From: Mesonia sp. HuA40
Lineage (GTDB): Bacteria > Bacteroidota > Bacteroidia > Flavobacteriales > Flavobacteriaceae
NCBI RefSeq assembly: GCF_008017835.1
Contig: NZ_VRLT01000011.1
Span: 1 to 64,000 of the forward strand
Length of the DNA stretch: 64,000 nt
Reading direction: 5' to 3'
Part shown: piece by piece, positions 7,978-17,503 of the stretch
Numbering within the stretch: position 1 is the stretch's first letter
How the letters are laid out: the number at the start of each line of letters is the position of its first letter
Notes under the pieces: generated by a model
Databases searched by the model: none
The model's input: only the letters and a program-made list of their open reading frames with translations
What the model was told of the DNA's origin: nothing
Made by a program: the position numbers and the translations under genes

Positions 7978-8017
7978 TATAAATTTTATTTCCGCTTAAA
8001 GCGGATATTATACCCGT

Positions 8018-8057
8018 AAAAAACCCCTGTAATATTCAAATTACAGGGGTTTTTTTG
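8018..8057. terminator. bidirectional terminator between lpdA and yeiH-like gene
   Basis: Stem AACCCCTGTAA / TTACAGGGGTT flanked by A- and T-runs, so it can serve both convergent genes. A separate 15-bp palindrome TCCGCTTAAAGCGGA lies just before it at 7991-8005. Confidence 0.85.
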
Positions 8058-8090
8058 TAAACCAAAAATAAATGAAAAACTAAATCAATT

Positions 8091-9026
8091 TTAGAGATAC
8101 AAAATGTATGCCAGAGAGGTAACCGAAATGGTTATCCATAAACTTAGTCCGAGTAAAATGGGCTGGAAACCACTTTCTTTAATTGATTGTATACTTAATC
8201 CGGCACCGACCAAAAATAAGGTGAGCACCAATAATTTTTTAGACAGAAAAGGAATGCCCGTAACAATAAAATCGGGTAAACTAACATACGAACTTAAGAT
8301 TACGGCGCCTACAAAAAGCAAAATGAACCAAGGTATTTTAATTTTACCGGTTTCACCCCTAAAGAAAAACATAGTAAGAATACTTAAAGGGATAATCCAT
8401 AAAGCTCTCGCCAATTTAACGGTAACCGCAATATCTAAAGCTTCTTCGCCGTAAGCTAATGCAGCGCCAACTACAGAGCTGGTATCATGAATGGCTATCG
8501 CACTCCATAAACCAAAATCGGCTTGAGATAGGTTTAATGCATGCCCTAGCATAGGGAAGACCAATAAAGCAACGGCATTTAAGAAGAAAACTACGCCCAG
8601 TGCAATCGAGATTTGCTTTTCTTTGGCTTGTACTACAGCAGAAACTGCAGCAATTGCACTACCACCACAAATGGCCGTTCCCGATGAAATTAAATAGGAG
8701 ATAGCTCGATTTATGTGCAAAGCTTTACCAATAAAGTAACCTAAAATGAGTGTGGTGCTTATGCTTAAAATAGTAAGCAACAAACCTTCTTTACCTACTG
8801 CTAAGGTATGGTTTAAATCCATTCCAAAACCAAGACCAACTACGGCTATTTTTAATAGCCACTTGACCGCTTTTCCCGTATACGCTTTAAACGGATTGTA
8901 TAGTAAATTGGTCATTAAAAAGCCTAGCAACAGGGCAATAGGAGAACTGATGTAGGGCGTAAGGCATAATACAGCCAATACTATAAAGATTAATTGGGTA
9001 AATTTATTGGGCAATCGGTATTTCAC
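8091..9026 (-). CDS. YeiH/UPF0324 family membrane transporter
   Basis: Putative sulfate-type anion exporter of the YeiH family, 311 aa with about 9-10 transmembrane segments. Typical stretches are GTAICGGSAIAAV (near residue 117) and AIHDTSSVVGAA (near residue 177). It starts at GTG, because there is no closer ATG. A LysR-type regulator lies immediately upstream on the same strand, the same partnership as yeiE-yeiH in enterobacteria. The substrate is inferred only from family annotation. Confidence 0.87.
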   Translation of the reverse strand: MKYRLPNKFTQLIFIVLAVLCLTPYISSPIALLLGFLMTNLLYNPFKAYTGKAVKWLLKIAVVGLGFGMDLNHTLAVGKEGLLLTILSISTTLILGYFIGKALHINRAISYLISSGTAICGGSAIAAVSAVVQAKEKQISIALGVVFFLNAVALLVFPMLGHALNLSQADFGLWSAIAIHDTSSVVGAALAYGEEALDIAVTVKLARALWIIPLSILTMFFFRGETGKIKIPWFILLFVGAVILSSYVSLPDFIVTGIPFLSKKLLVLTLFLVGAGLSIQSIKESGFQPILLGLSLWITISVTSLAYILYL

Positions 9027-9099
9027 GGTATTCTGTTTTTAATTCCTACCCAAAATTAAGCTCGATTACTGGAAGTTAAGCAACGCAATTTATTATACC

Positions 9100-9987
9100 T
9101 TATAACTTTTGGTTATAACTACGCTTAAAAAACCGCTTGATTAAATCATAAAACATAGATTGGTATCCTTGCTTGCTTACAAAATATAAGGGTCTAGAAA
9201 AACTAAGATCATCAATGTCAACAATTTCCAGTTTTTTGTGTTTCAATTCCTCAATAACAGAGAAAATAGAAACAAAGGCGTAACATTGCGTGTAAAGAAG
9301 ATAAGTCTTAATGCTTTCTGTACTACCCAAAATCATGTCTACTTGTAGTTTTTTAGGCGATAAACCTTCGCTATTAAGCCTTGCTTCTAGAATAGCACGT
9401 GTACCCGACCCTTCCTCGCGCAGCACGAGCGGCAGCTGGGTAAGTTGGCTGAGTTTGATTTGCTGTGATGCATTTCCAGCACGGGTCACCAGTACCAGTT
9501 CATCATCTAGAAATTTCTCGTATTGTAATAAAGGATTGTGGTTTCGGCCTTCAATTAATCCAAAATCCAACCGGTTGTTAAAAATCTTCTCTTCGATTGT
9601 GGCCGAGTTGTCATTGATTAAAGTAAAATTCGTTTCTGGGTAACGTTGCTTAAAATCAGCCAAAAGCTGAGGAACAATATACTGGGCTATGGTGGTACTG
9701 GCACCCAATTTCACATAATTGGGTAGCTCTTGTTGCTGTAGTAAAAAATGATTCTGTAAATCGTTATATAAATTTACAATTTGCTCGGCATAACTTAAAA
9801 ACTCTGTTCCTGCTGGTGTTAGTGCAATCCTATTTCCTTGACGTTCAAATAATTTAACGCGGTATTTTTGCTCGATTTCTTTAATGTGTTTAGAAACTGC
9901 AGGCTGCGATAAGGGCAGACTTCTCGCAGCTTTCGAGAAACTCAAAGCCTTTGCAACTTCAATAAAAACACGCAATCGAAAATCCAT
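9100..9987 (-). CDS. LysR family transcriptional regulator
   Basis: 295 aa from the ATG at 9987; a TTG two codons upstream is also possible. The N-terminal winged helix-turn-helix (FSKAARSLPLSQPAVSKHIKEIE, in part) is followed by a two-lobed periplasmic-binding-like effector domain from about residue 90. It lies 73 bp upstream of the YeiH-like transporter and is divergent from an FMN reductase gene, so it may control both. The similarity in domain and context is to YeiE/CysB-like regulators. The effector is unknown. Confidence 0.9.
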   Translation of the reverse strand: MDFRLRVFIEVAKALSFSKAARSLPLSQPAVSKHIKEIEQKYRVKLFERQGNRIALTPAGTEFLSYAEQIVNLYNDLQNHFLLQQQELPNYVKLGASTTIAQYIVPQLLADFKQRYPETNFTLINDNSATIEEKIFNNRLDFGLIEGRNHNPLLQYEKFLDDELVLVTRAGNASQQIKLSQLTQLPLVLREEGSGTRAILEARLNSEGLSPKKLQVDMILGSTESIKTYLLYTQCYAFVSIFSVIEELKHKKLEIVDIDDLSFSRPLYFVSKQGYQSMFYDLIKRFFKRSYNQKL

Positions 9988-10079
9988 AATCAAAAGTTAT
10001 AGCTCAAAAGTACGAATAGTTTTTGTAGGATTTGTGTATGTGGCTATTTTCTGTTTATTTTACAATATATACTTAAAAA

Positions 10080-10619
10080 ATGAGTGAGATTATTGCCTTT
10101 GCAGGTTCAAACAGCACAAAATCTATCAATCACCAGTGGGTGAGTTTTCTTAGTCAACAATTGGTAGAACCGGTTAATGTGATTCGGTTAACAGATTATC
10201 AAATACCTATGTATGGTATAGATTACGAAAAAGAAATCGGTTTCCCTAAAGATATTGAACGCTTATATAATGATATTAAATCGGCTAAAGCCATCATACT
10301 TTCTGTAAATGAACATAACGGTACGGTGTCTAGTTATTTTAAAAATGTAATGGATTGGTTGTCGCGGTATGACCGGATTTTTTTAGAGAATAAACCAGTT
10401 TTACTTACGAGTACCTCTCCAGGAAAATTGGCTGCTGGGAAAGCTCGAGAGTATGCCGAAATTGCGGTAGAACGCTATGGCGGTAAACTAATTGCTAGTT
10501 TTGGTTTACCATCTTTTGAAGATAATTTTGATAGCGAGAAGCAAACCCTAAGAGATGAAACGCTTTTGTTAGGAGTTAAAGATACATTGTCACAATTTCA
10601 ACAAGCTATAAAATTTTAA
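10080..10619 (+). CDS. NAD(P)H-dependent FMN reductase family protein
   Basis: Flavodoxin-like fold oxidoreductase, 179 aa. The N-terminal FAGSNSTKSINHQ loop would bind FMN phosphate. SVNEHNGTVSSYFKNVMDWLSR (in part, residues about 75-97) is the usual active-site segment, though NEHNGT replaces the more common PEYNGS. It probably reduces flavin, quinone or azo compounds. It is divergent from the LysR gene (about 90 bp apart) and only 1 base upstream of pabB, so it may be co-transcribed with the pabB-tilS-dsbD run. Confidence 0.85.
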   Translation: MSEIIAFAGSNSTKSINHQWVSFLSQQLVEPVNVIRLTDYQIPMYGIDYEKEIGFPKDIERLYNDIKSAKAIILSVNEHNGTVSSYFKNVMDWLSRYDRIFLENKPVLLTSTSPGKLAAGKAREYAEIAVERYGGKLIASFGLPSFEDNFDSEKQTLRDETLLLGVKDTLSQFQQAIKF

Positions 10620-10620
10620 A

Positions 10621-11913
10621 GTGCGCACCGAACAATCTTTTCAAATAACAGATTTAAAACAATTTAAAGAACAGCTTTTGGCTTGGGCACAGCAGTTTGA
10701 TGAGGTGGTTTGGCTAGACTCCAACCAATACCCCAACCAAGACTACGAAGCATTACTCGCAGTTGAGGCTTTTACCGCTATAAAAACAGATACTTTTGAT
10801 GCGTTTAAAGATCTTGAAGAATATCAAAAAACAACAAAAGATTGGATTTTTGGCTATTTGAGTTACGATTTAAAAAACGATATAGAGCCACTAAGTTCTA
10901 AAAACTTTGACGGGTTGGGTTTTCCAGATTTATACTTTTTTCAACCTCAAAAATTAGTCAGTTTACAGGGTCAAACAGCCACTTTTAAATATTTAAATGC
11001 TGTCGCCGATGAAATTGAAACCGACTGGCAAACTATTTTACAAAAGGAAAAGCCATTTAACTTACCAGCTCTGGCTAACATCGAGTTACGGCCGAGAATC
11101 AGCAAACAAAACTACTTGAACAAAGTAAACCAGATGAAAGAGCATCTGCAGCGTGGCAATATTTATGAAGCCAATTTTTGCCAAGAATTTTATGCAGATC
11201 AGGTTCAGTTAGATATATATGCTACTTATCAAGCTTTAAATGCCAAATCTGAACCTCCTTTTGCTTGCTTTTTAAAATTGGAAGAGTTTACGGCCCTATG
11301 TGCTAGTCCAGAACGCTTTTTAAAAAAACAAGGCGAGAAAATTATAAGTCAACCTATAAAAGGTACCGCTAAAAGACATAAAGATCCACAGAAAGATGCA
11401 CATCTTGCCAGCCAATTAGAAAATGACCCCAAAGAAATATCAGAAAATGTAATGATAGTCGATTTGGTGCGTAATGATTTGTCTCGCACGGCACAAAAAG
11501 GCAGCGTAGAAGTGCAAGAACTTTGTAAACGCTATACGTTTAAGCAAGTGCATCAGCTCATTAGTACGGTCACCTCAAAATTGAGTCCATCTTGTTCGAT
11601 ACGCGAATTATTTATGACTACCTATCCCATGGGAAGTATGACCGGTGCACCAAAACTTTCGGCCATGCAAATTATCGAAGAATTGGAAGAAACCAAAAGA
11701 GGCCTTTACAGTGGCGCTATCGGGTATATTGACCCAGAAGAAAATTTTGATTTTAATGTGGTCATTCGGAGTATTTTATACAACCAAGAGCAAAGGTATC
11801 TCAGCTGTTCTGTAGGTAGCGCCATTACGATAAAATCTAATGCCGAAAAAGAATACGAAGAGTGCCTTGTTAAAGTGGAAGCGCTAAAACAATCGGTACA
11901 AAGCCCGCAATAA
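10621..11913 (+). CDS. pabB: aminodeoxychorismate synthase component I
   Basis: Chorismate-binding enzyme, 430 aa. It aminates chorismate to 4-amino-4-deoxychorismate for folate synthesis. The PIKGT motif places Lys247 where PabB has its catalytic lysine; anthranilate synthase TrpE has Ala there, so PabB is preferred. The C-terminal YPMGSMTGAPK and ENVMIVDLVRNDL segments are conserved. It starts at GTG one base after the previous stop. No glutamine amidotransferase subunit (PabA) is in this window. A PabC-like lyase lies about 16 kb downstream. Confidence 0.9.
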   Translation: MRTEQSFQITDLKQFKEQLLAWAQQFDEVVWLDSNQYPNQDYEALLAVEAFTAIKTDTFDAFKDLEEYQKTTKDWIFGYLSYDLKNDIEPLSSKNFDGLGFPDLYFFQPQKLVSLQGQTATFKYLNAVADEIETDWQTILQKEKPFNLPALANIELRPRISKQNYLNKVNQMKEHLQRGNIYEANFCQEFYADQVQLDIYATYQALNAKSEPPFACFLKLEEFTALCASPERFLKKQGEKIISQPIKGTAKRHKDPQKDAHLASQLENDPKEISENVMIVDLVRNDLSRTAQKGSVEVQELCKRYTFKQVHQLISTVTSKLSPSCSIRELFMTTYPMGSMTGAPKLSAMQIIEELEETKRGLYSGAIGYIDPEENFDFNVVIRSILYNQEQRYLSCSVGSAITIKSNAEKEYEECLVKVEALKQSVQSPQ

Positions 11914-11925
11914 ATCATATAGCTT

Positions 11926-13242
11926 ATGCTACATAAATTTCGAGAAAACCTAGAACAACACTTTCCTTCGCTTTTAAAGAGTATACACTTATTGGCCATC
12001 AGTGGCGGAATCGATTCGGTGGTTTTGTGCCATTTACTAGTTGCAGCAGGGGTGAAGTTTGATTTGGCGCATGTAAATTTCGCTTTACGCGGAAAAGAAA
12101 GCGATGAAGATCAACGTTTTGTTGAAGCATTAGCAGCAGAATTTGAGCTTAAAATTCATACGCAAAAATTTGATTGTAAGGCTTATGCCCAAGATCACAA
12201 GGTATCCATACAAATGGCCGCACGGGAATTGCGTTATAATTATTTTAAAACCTTAACGCAAAACCATTCGTATAAAAAGATAATAACAGCGCATCATGCT
12301 CATGATCAAATAGAAACTTTTTTTATTAATTTAATACGCGGCACGGGAATTGCGGGGCTCACCGGTATGCCTCAGGAGAATAACATCGTAGCAAGACCAT
12401 TGATTGGATTTTCGCGAAAGCAAATTGAAAACTACGCCAAGCAACACCACATTAGATGGCGTGAAGATAAAACAAATGCGTCTAACTATTATTTACGCAA
12501 TAAAATTCGGCATCAAATTTCACCGATTTTAGAGCAAGAAAATCCCAATTTTCTGGAAGCTTTTAAAGAAACTCAAAACAAGTTAAAGCAAATAGAACAA
12601 TTGGCCGAAGATTATGTGAGTTTGATTTATGATAAAATAGTACGCGAAACTTTCTCGGGGTTTGAGATTGATTTAAACGTGCTCAACAATTTGCCGCACC
12701 CTAATGCAGTTTTATATCAACTACTAAAAGAATTTGATTTTAGCGATTGGGAATCGGTTTATGCGTTAAGAAAGGCACAACCTGGTAAAAAAGTAGAAAC
12801 TGGTGCTTATGTCTTGTATAAAGACAGAGACATTCTTTTACTAAAAAAACAAAATGCAGAAACATTAGATGAACCCGATTCGTACTTGCTTTATCCTGAA
12901 AATGAACTTGATTTTCCTTTGGGTCGACTGCAAATAATCAATGTAGATAAAATGGAGAGTTTTGCAGATACAGTAGCTTATTTGGATGCCAATAAGTTAA
13001 AATATCCGCTTATTTTGCGAAAATGGCAAGCAGGAGACTATTTTTACCCGCTCGGAATGAAAGGGAAGCAAAAAATTAGCGATTTTTTAATTAATAATAA
13101 AGTGGCGCTTCAAGACAAAGAAAATATCTATGTCTTGTGCTGTGAAAAAGAAATAATTTGGTTAGTTTCACATCGAATTGATGAGCGCTTTAAAGTGCAA
13201 GACAAAACTCGAAAGATAATAAAAATTACTTTAAAATCATGA
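11926..13242 (+). CDS. tilS: tRNA(Ile)-lysidine synthase
   Basis: Converts C34 of the CAU-anticodon tRNA-Ile to lysidine so that it reads AUA. It has 438 aa. The ATP-binding PP-loop SGGIDS is at residues 26-31. AHHAHDQIETFFINL (about residues 124-138), a core family motif, follows, then the C-terminal TilS substrate-binding domain with PLGMKGKQKISDFL near residue 383. The gene is essential in most bacteria. It starts 12 bp after pabB, and its stop overlaps the dsbD start by 4 bp. Confidence 0.95.
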   Translation: MLHKFRENLEQHFPSLLKSIHLLAISGGIDSVVLCHLLVAAGVKFDLAHVNFALRGKESDEDQRFVEALAAEFELKIHTQKFDCKAYAQDHKVSIQMAARELRYNYFKTLTQNHSYKKIITAHHAHDQIETFFINLIRGTGIAGLTGMPQENNIVARPLIGFSRKQIENYAKQHHIRWREDKTNASNYYLRNKIRHQISPILEQENPNFLEAFKETQNKLKQIEQLAEDYVSLIYDKIVRETFSGFEIDLNVLNNLPHPNAVLYQLLKEFDFSDWESVYALRKAQPGKKVETGAYVLYKDRDILLLKKQNAETLDEPDSYLLYPENELDFPLGRLQIINVDKMESFADTVAYLDANKLKYPLILRKWQAGDYFYPLGMKGKQKISDFLINNKVALQDKENIYVLCCEKEIIWLVSHRIDERFKVQDKTRKIIKITLKS

Positions 13243-15314
13243 AGGTATACCTTAAACTATTAATTGCATTTTTAATTACTAGTGCATCCTATGCTCAATT
13301 TGGGATGGGGCAAAATCAACAATTAAAACCCACACGATGGGAAGGAAAAATTAATAAACTGTCTGATGTAGAGTATGAATTAGTTTATGAACTAAGCATT
13401 GACCCTGACTGGCACGTTTACAGTCAGTTTACTCCAGAAGGCGGTCCCATTCCGTTAGCATTTGATTATGTTGACAAAGAGGGAAATTACGATATAGAAG
13501 AGTTTGCCAAAGAAAGTGAAACCAAAACACAGTTCAACGAAACTTTTGGAGTAGATGAGATGTATTTTGAAAATCAGGCCACTTTTAAACAAAAGGTTAC
13601 TCTAACCAATCCAGACACTCAAGTGATAAAAGCGCAAATATTTTATCAATCTTGTATAGATGTTTGTATCAACGAAGAATACTATATGGTATTTGACCTT
13701 AAAAATAATAAAGCACAGGTATTTTCAAACTATGATGAATTTGAGGCTTACCAAGCTTCAGGAAACAAAAAAAATCTAGAAAAACAAAAGAAAGAAGAGC
13801 AACTTAATGCCGATGATGATGAGGTTCCGCAAGCTTTGCTTGATGCCCAAGCATCTGTTTCTAATGAAGATGGAAGTAAAAAAGGACTTTTCTCTATTTT
13901 TTGGATTGCCTTTTTATCTGGTTTCGTAGCCCTGCTTACTCCTTGTGTTTTCCCAATGATTCCTATGACGGTTGGTTTCTTTACCAAACAAAGTAAAACA
14001 AAGGCCAAGGGGGTTAGTAACGCTCTCCTTTACGGATTTTTTATTGTGGTAATTTATGTATTACTAGGTTCCTTAGTCACTGCTATTTTTGGTGCCGATG
14101 CGCTAAATGCCCTTTCTACCAACGTTACTTTTAATATTGTATTCTTTGTTATCTTGATAATTTTTGCCGCATCTTTTTTAGGAGCTTTCGAAATTATGTT
14201 ACCTAATTCTTGGGCTAACAAAGTAGACAGCCAAGCCAATAAGGGTGGGATTATCGGAATTTTCTTTATGGCTTTAGCATTGGCTATTGTTTCCTTTAGC
14301 TGTACGGGACCCATTGTTGGAACGCTTTTGGTTGAAGCAGCATCAAAAGGAGGAATTGCTCCCATAATAGGTATGCTTGGTTTCTCACTGGCTATTGCAA
14401 TTCCTTTTGCATTATTTGCGATGTTTCCAGGTTGGATGAATACTTTACCAAAATCTGGTGGATGGTTAAACTCAGTAAAGGTAGTTTTAGGTTTCCTAGA
14501 ATTAGCTTTAGCACTTAAATTTTTATCAAACGCCGATTTGGTATTAGAGGCGCATTGGTTAGAGCGCGAGGTGTTTTTAGCACTTTGGATTGCTATTTTT
14601 GGTGCCCTTACCCTGTATTTATTTGGTAAAATCAGTTTGCCTCACGACTCTCCGCTAAAACATATTTCAGTTGGAAGACTCGGCCTAGGTTTAGTAACCT
14701 TATCTTTTACTATATACCTGATTCCAGGATTATGGGGTGCTCCCTTAAAAATGATAAGTGGTTTCCCACCACCTATGAATTATTCTGAATCTCCATATGG
14801 GGTAGGAAACACCAAAGGCGGAGGCTCAACAACAGCAACCAATAAAAGTGATTTTCCCGAACACGCCGAGCTAGGACCACATGATATTTTAGCTTTCACC
14901 GACTATAATGCGGGAGTAGCCTATGCTAAGGAAAATAACTTACCTATTTTACTTGACTTCACAGGAAAAGCATGTATAAACTGTAGAAAAATGGAAGAAA
15001 GAGTATGGAGCGAACCACAGGTTCTAAATAAACTGAAAAATGATGTTGTTCTTATTAGTTTATATGTAGACATTAAAGAGCAATTACCTAAAGAGGAGCA
15101 ATACACCAGTGAAACTACCGGTAAGCGAGTTCGTACTATAGGTAACAAATGGAGTGATTTTCAAATCAAACACTATGGTATCAATGCCCAGCCTTACTAT
15201 GTATTACTTAATCACCAAGAAGAGGAGCTTAACAAACCCGTTGGTTATCTACCCGATGTAGACGCTTATAGTGCTTGGTTAAAAGATGGAATTACTAAAT
15301 TTAAAAATCAATAA
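13239..15314 (+). CDS. dsbD: thiol:disulfide interchange protein DsbD
   Basis: Inner-membrane protein that passes electrons from cytoplasmic thioredoxin to periplasmic thiols. It has 691 aa in the classic three-part layout. A signal peptide (about 1-19) leads into an N-terminal beta domain with Cys139 and Cys143. A transmembrane CcdA-like domain (about 215-500) follows, with Cys236 in LTPCVFP and Cys355 in SFSCTGP. The C-terminal thioredoxin-like domain has the redox pair Cys579/Cys582 (CINC). All six expected cysteines are present, so it should be active. A Lys/Glu-rich linker near residues 175-200 separates the first two parts. It is the last gene of the pabB-tilS run. Confidence 0.94.
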   Translation: MKVYLKLLIAFLITSASYAQFGMGQNQQLKPTRWEGKINKLSDVEYELVYELSIDPDWHVYSQFTPEGGPIPLAFDYVDKEGNYDIEEFAKESETKTQFNETFGVDEMYFENQATFKQKVTLTNPDTQVIKAQIFYQSCIDVCINEEYYMVFDLKNNKAQVFSNYDEFEAYQASGNKKNLEKQKKEEQLNADDDEVPQALLDAQASVSNEDGSKKGLFSIFWIAFLSGFVALLTPCVFPMIPMTVGFFTKQSKTKAKGVSNALLYGFFIVVIYVLLGSLVTAIFGADALNALSTNVTFNIVFFVILIIFAASFLGAFEIMLPNSWANKVDSQANKGGIIGIFFMALALAIVSFSCTGPIVGTLLVEAASKGGIAPIIGMLGFSLAIAIPFALFAMFPGWMNTLPKSGGWLNSVKVVLGFLELALALKFLSNADLVLEAHWLEREVFLALWIAIFGALTLYLFGKISLPHDSPLKHISVGRLGLGLVTLSFTIYLIPGLWGAPLKMISGFPPPMNYSESPYGVGNTKGGGSTTATNKSDFPEHAELGPHDILAFTDYNAGVAYAKENNLPILLDFTGKACINCRKMEERVWSEPQVLNKLKNDVVLISLYVDIKEQLPKEEQYTSETTGKRVRTIGNKWSDFQIKHYGINAQPYYVLLNHQEEELNKPVGYLPDVDAYSAWLKDGITKFKNQ

Positions 15315-15338
15315 AAAGCATCTTTTTGGTAATTGAAT

Positions 15339-15369
15339 AAAAAAACTCCCGCTTTAAGGGAGTTTTTTT
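15339..15369. terminator. bidirectional terminator between dsbD and rdgB
   Basis: Twelve-bp stem AAAAAAACTCCC / GGGAGTTTTTTT with a 7-base loop. A- and T-runs on both sides suit both convergent genes. Confidence 0.85.
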
Positions 15370-15374
15370 ATTCT

Positions 15375-15953
15375 TTATTTCTTGGTATTTAAATAATTTA
15401 AGAGCTGCTTAAAAGCTAAAGCACGATGACTGATAAGGTTTTTATCTTCTGCTGTCATTTCGGCAAAAGTTTTAGATTGATGTTGAGGTACAAATATCGG
15501 GTCATAGCCAAAACCACCTTCTCCACGGAGTTCATTGATTATTTGTCCGGGGCAAATTCCGGTAAAGTCTTTTTGCTCTCCGTCAAAATATAAAGCAATT
15601 ACGGTTTTAAATTGAGCGTTTTTGTCCTCTTTATCGGCAAGTTCGTCTAATAATTTAGCGATATTGGCTTGGTTGTTTTTTGATTCACCGGCATAGCGGG
15701 CAGATAAAACTCCGGGTGCCCCGTTTAAAGCTTTAACCTCTAAGCCGGTATCATCGGCAAAACAGTCGTAACCGTATTTTTCTTTTACATATTTGGCTTT
15801 GAGCCATGCGTTACCTTCGATGGTGTTTTCCGTTTCTGGAATTTCTTCGGTACAACCGATATCTTTAAGCGATAACAACTCGATATGTTCGGGTAAAAGT
15901 TGTTTTATTTCTGCCAATTTGTTGGCGTTATTGGTAGCAAATACAAGTTTCAT
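15375..15953 (-). CDS. rdgB: non-canonical purine NTP pyrophosphatase (RdgB/HAM1)
   Basis: Nucleotide-pool sanitiser, 192 aa. It hydrolyses dITP, ITP and XTP to monophosphates. The N-terminal FATNNANKLAEI motif and the ADDTGLEV segment (about residue 67, with the catalytic Asp) are diagnostic. GEGGFGYDPIF and ISHRALAFKQL in the C-terminal half also match. It starts 2 bp after the rlmH stop, so the two genes form an operon. Confidence 0.96.
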   Translation of the reverse strand: MKLVFATNNANKLAEIKQLLPEHIELLSLKDIGCTEEIPETENTIEGNAWLKAKYVKEKYGYDCFADDTGLEVKALNGAPGVLSARYAGESKNNQANIAKLLDELADKEDKNAQFKTVIALYFDGEQKDFTGICPGQIINELRGEGGFGYDPIFVPQHQSKTFAEMTAEDKNLISHRALAFKQLLNYLNTKK

Positions 15954-15955
15954 AA

Positions 15956-16429
15956 TTATTGATGATGATAGGGTTCATTTTTAAGAATAGTAAATCCTCG
16001 ATAAATTTGCTCAACAAAAAACAACCGTACCATTTGATGAGAAAAAGTCATTTTTGATAGACTAATCTTCTGCTTTGCTTGTTGATAAACAGCATCTGAA
16101 AAGCCATAGGGGCCGCCTATTATAAAAACCAATTGCTTAGTACCGGCATTTAATTTTTTTTGTAATTCTTGCGCAAATTGCATTGAGGTAAAAGATTTTC
16201 CTGCTTCATCTAATAAAACCAACCAATCTGAAGTGTTGATTTCTTTTAAAATAAGCTCACCTTCTTTTTGTTTTTGTTGTTGTACATCTAAATGCTTAGT
16301 TTTTTTTAAATCAGGTATTACTTGCAACTCAAACGGAATATAATGTGTAAGACGTTTACAATAATCTGCGATTAAATCCTGCAACGGACCTTTATCTGTT
16401 TTTCCAACAACAATCAGTTTTATTTTCAT
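15956..16429 (-). CDS. rlmH: 23S rRNA pseudouridine(1915)-N3-methyltransferase RlmH
   Basis: SPOUT-class methyltransferase that modifies helix 69 of the large ribosomal subunit. It has 157 aa from the ATG at 16429, which gives the family N-terminus MKIKLIVVGKT. An in-frame ATG at 16480 lies upstream of the promoter and is rejected. The knot region has IIGGPYGF (SAM binding), and the C-terminus ends in HH before Gln with the conserved FFVEQIYRGFTILKNEPYHH segment (in part). It is co-transcribed with rdgB. Confidence 0.95.
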   Translation of the reverse strand: MKIKLIVVGKTDKGPLQDLIADYCKRLTHYIPFELQVIPDLKKTKHLDVQQQKQKEGELILKEINTSDWLVLLDEAGKSFTSMQFAQELQKKLNAGTKQLVFIIGGPYGFSDAVYQQAKQKISLSKMTFSHQMVRLFFVEQIYRGFTILKNEPYHHQ

Positions 16430-16447
16430 AGTTATATACTCTCTGCA

Positions 16448-16480
16448 CAAAAATAAATGACTCTCCCGACTTTTAATCAA
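16448..16480 (-). promoter_or_regulatory. rlmH-rdgB promoter
   Basis: On the minus strand TATTTTTG at 16448-16455 and TTG at 16478-16480, with a 22-base spacer. Its position fixes the rlmH start at 16429. Confidence 0.6.
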
Positions 16481-16642
16481 ATTGTTTTAATTTTTCGAGT
16501 TTAAATCCGCGTTAAGCGAAACCAATAGGCAATTGTTAAGCTTAGTAAACTAATATGCCTTGGTCTCTAGAAAGAATAGATATCAAGATTCAACTACAAT
16601 TTGAGAATACTTTATTATTTTAGCAGATATAAATACCTTTTT

Positions 16643-17503
16643 ATGATAGCACAAGCCCAAATTGAAAAAGAGATACAATTAATTATAGAAAATGCCATTC
16701 GTGAAGACGTAGGAGAAGGTGATCACAGTTCTCTAGCCTGCATACCAAAAAACGCGACCGGTAAAGCCAAATTATTGGTTAAAGATACGGGTGTTTTAGC
16801 GGGTGTTGATTTTGCTAAACAGGTTTTTAGCTATGTAGATCCAGAGTTGAGAGTGGAGACCTTACTCGAGGATGGAAGCCCTATACAATACGGAGATATA
16901 GCCTTTTATGTTTCGGGTAGCAGTCAGTCTATCTTAAAAGCTGAACGCCTGGTGCTTAACGCCATGCAGCGTATGAGTGCAATTGCGACTAAAACAAATG
17001 CTTTTGCGGAATTGCTTAAAAATACCAAAACCAAAATTTTAGATACACGAAAAACAACTCCAGGCATACGCGCACTAGAGAAATGGGCGGTAAAAATAGG
17101 AGGTGGGGTAAATCACCGGTTCGCCTTATACGATATGATTATGCTTAAAGATAACCATATTGATTTTTCAGGTGGAGTAGGAGCAGCAATAGAAAAAACC
17201 CAAGCTTATTTACGAGAAAATTCGCTTGATCTAAAGATTATTGTTGAAGCCAGAAATATAGAGGAAATCAAAGAGATTTTAAATTACGACGGCATTCACC
17301 GTATATTAATTGATAATTTTAATTATAAAGATACTCGGGCAGCTGTAGCTTTAATCAACGGTAAAACCCAAACCGAATCGAGTGGAGGAATTACCTTAGA
17401 AACCGCGGCAGAGTATGCAGCTTGTGGAGTAGATTATATAAGTAGCGGGGCCTTAACGCATTCGGTTCATAACCTTGACCTTAGCCTGAAGGCAGTAGAG
17501 TAA
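16643..17503 (+). CDS. nadC: nicotinate-nucleotide diphosphorylase (quinolinate phosphoribosyltransferase)
   Basis: De novo NAD enzyme, 286 aa from the ATG at 16643. It converts quinolinate and PRPP to nicotinate mononucleotide. The upstream in-frame start at 16601 would add an unlikely basic and aromatic tail. The RKTTPGIRALEKWAV segment (about residues 136-150) and MIMLKDNH carry the substrate-binding Arg, Lys and His. The stop overlaps the next start in TAATG. nadA and nadB are not in this window. Confidence 0.95.
   Translation: MIAQAQIEKEIQLIIENAIREDVGEGDHSSLACIPKNATGKAKLLVKDTGVLAGVDFAKQVFSYVDPELRVETLLEDGSPIQYGDIAFYVSGSSQSILKAERLVLNAMQRMSAIATKTNAFAELLKNTKTKILDTRKTTPGIRALEKWAVKIGGGVNHRFALYDMIMLKDNHIDFSGGVGAAIEKTQAYLRENSLDLKIIVEARNIEEIKEILNYDGIHRILIDNFNYKDTRAAVALINGKTQTESSGGITLETAAEYAACGVDYISSGALTHSVHNLDLSLKAVE

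Noticed and set aside
7991-8005. 15-bp palindrome TCCGCTTAAAGCGGA considered as a dispersed repeat family
   Set aside because: Similar TCCGCTTAA-like strings near 92, 1121, 16504, 38505 and 44715 are only partial matches and two are within genes. No consistent unit length or context.
9311-9643. 110-codon open frame antisense to the LysR gene
   Set aside because: A Ser-rich shadow of a clear LysR regulator. No independent evidence of expression.
14054-14365. 103-codon open frame antisense to dsbD
   Set aside because: It mirrors the membrane-domain codons of dsbD. There is no start context and no family match.
16430-16480. longer rlmH start with 17 extra residues
   Set aside because: The extension runs through the rlmH promoter and lacks similarity to the family N-terminus.
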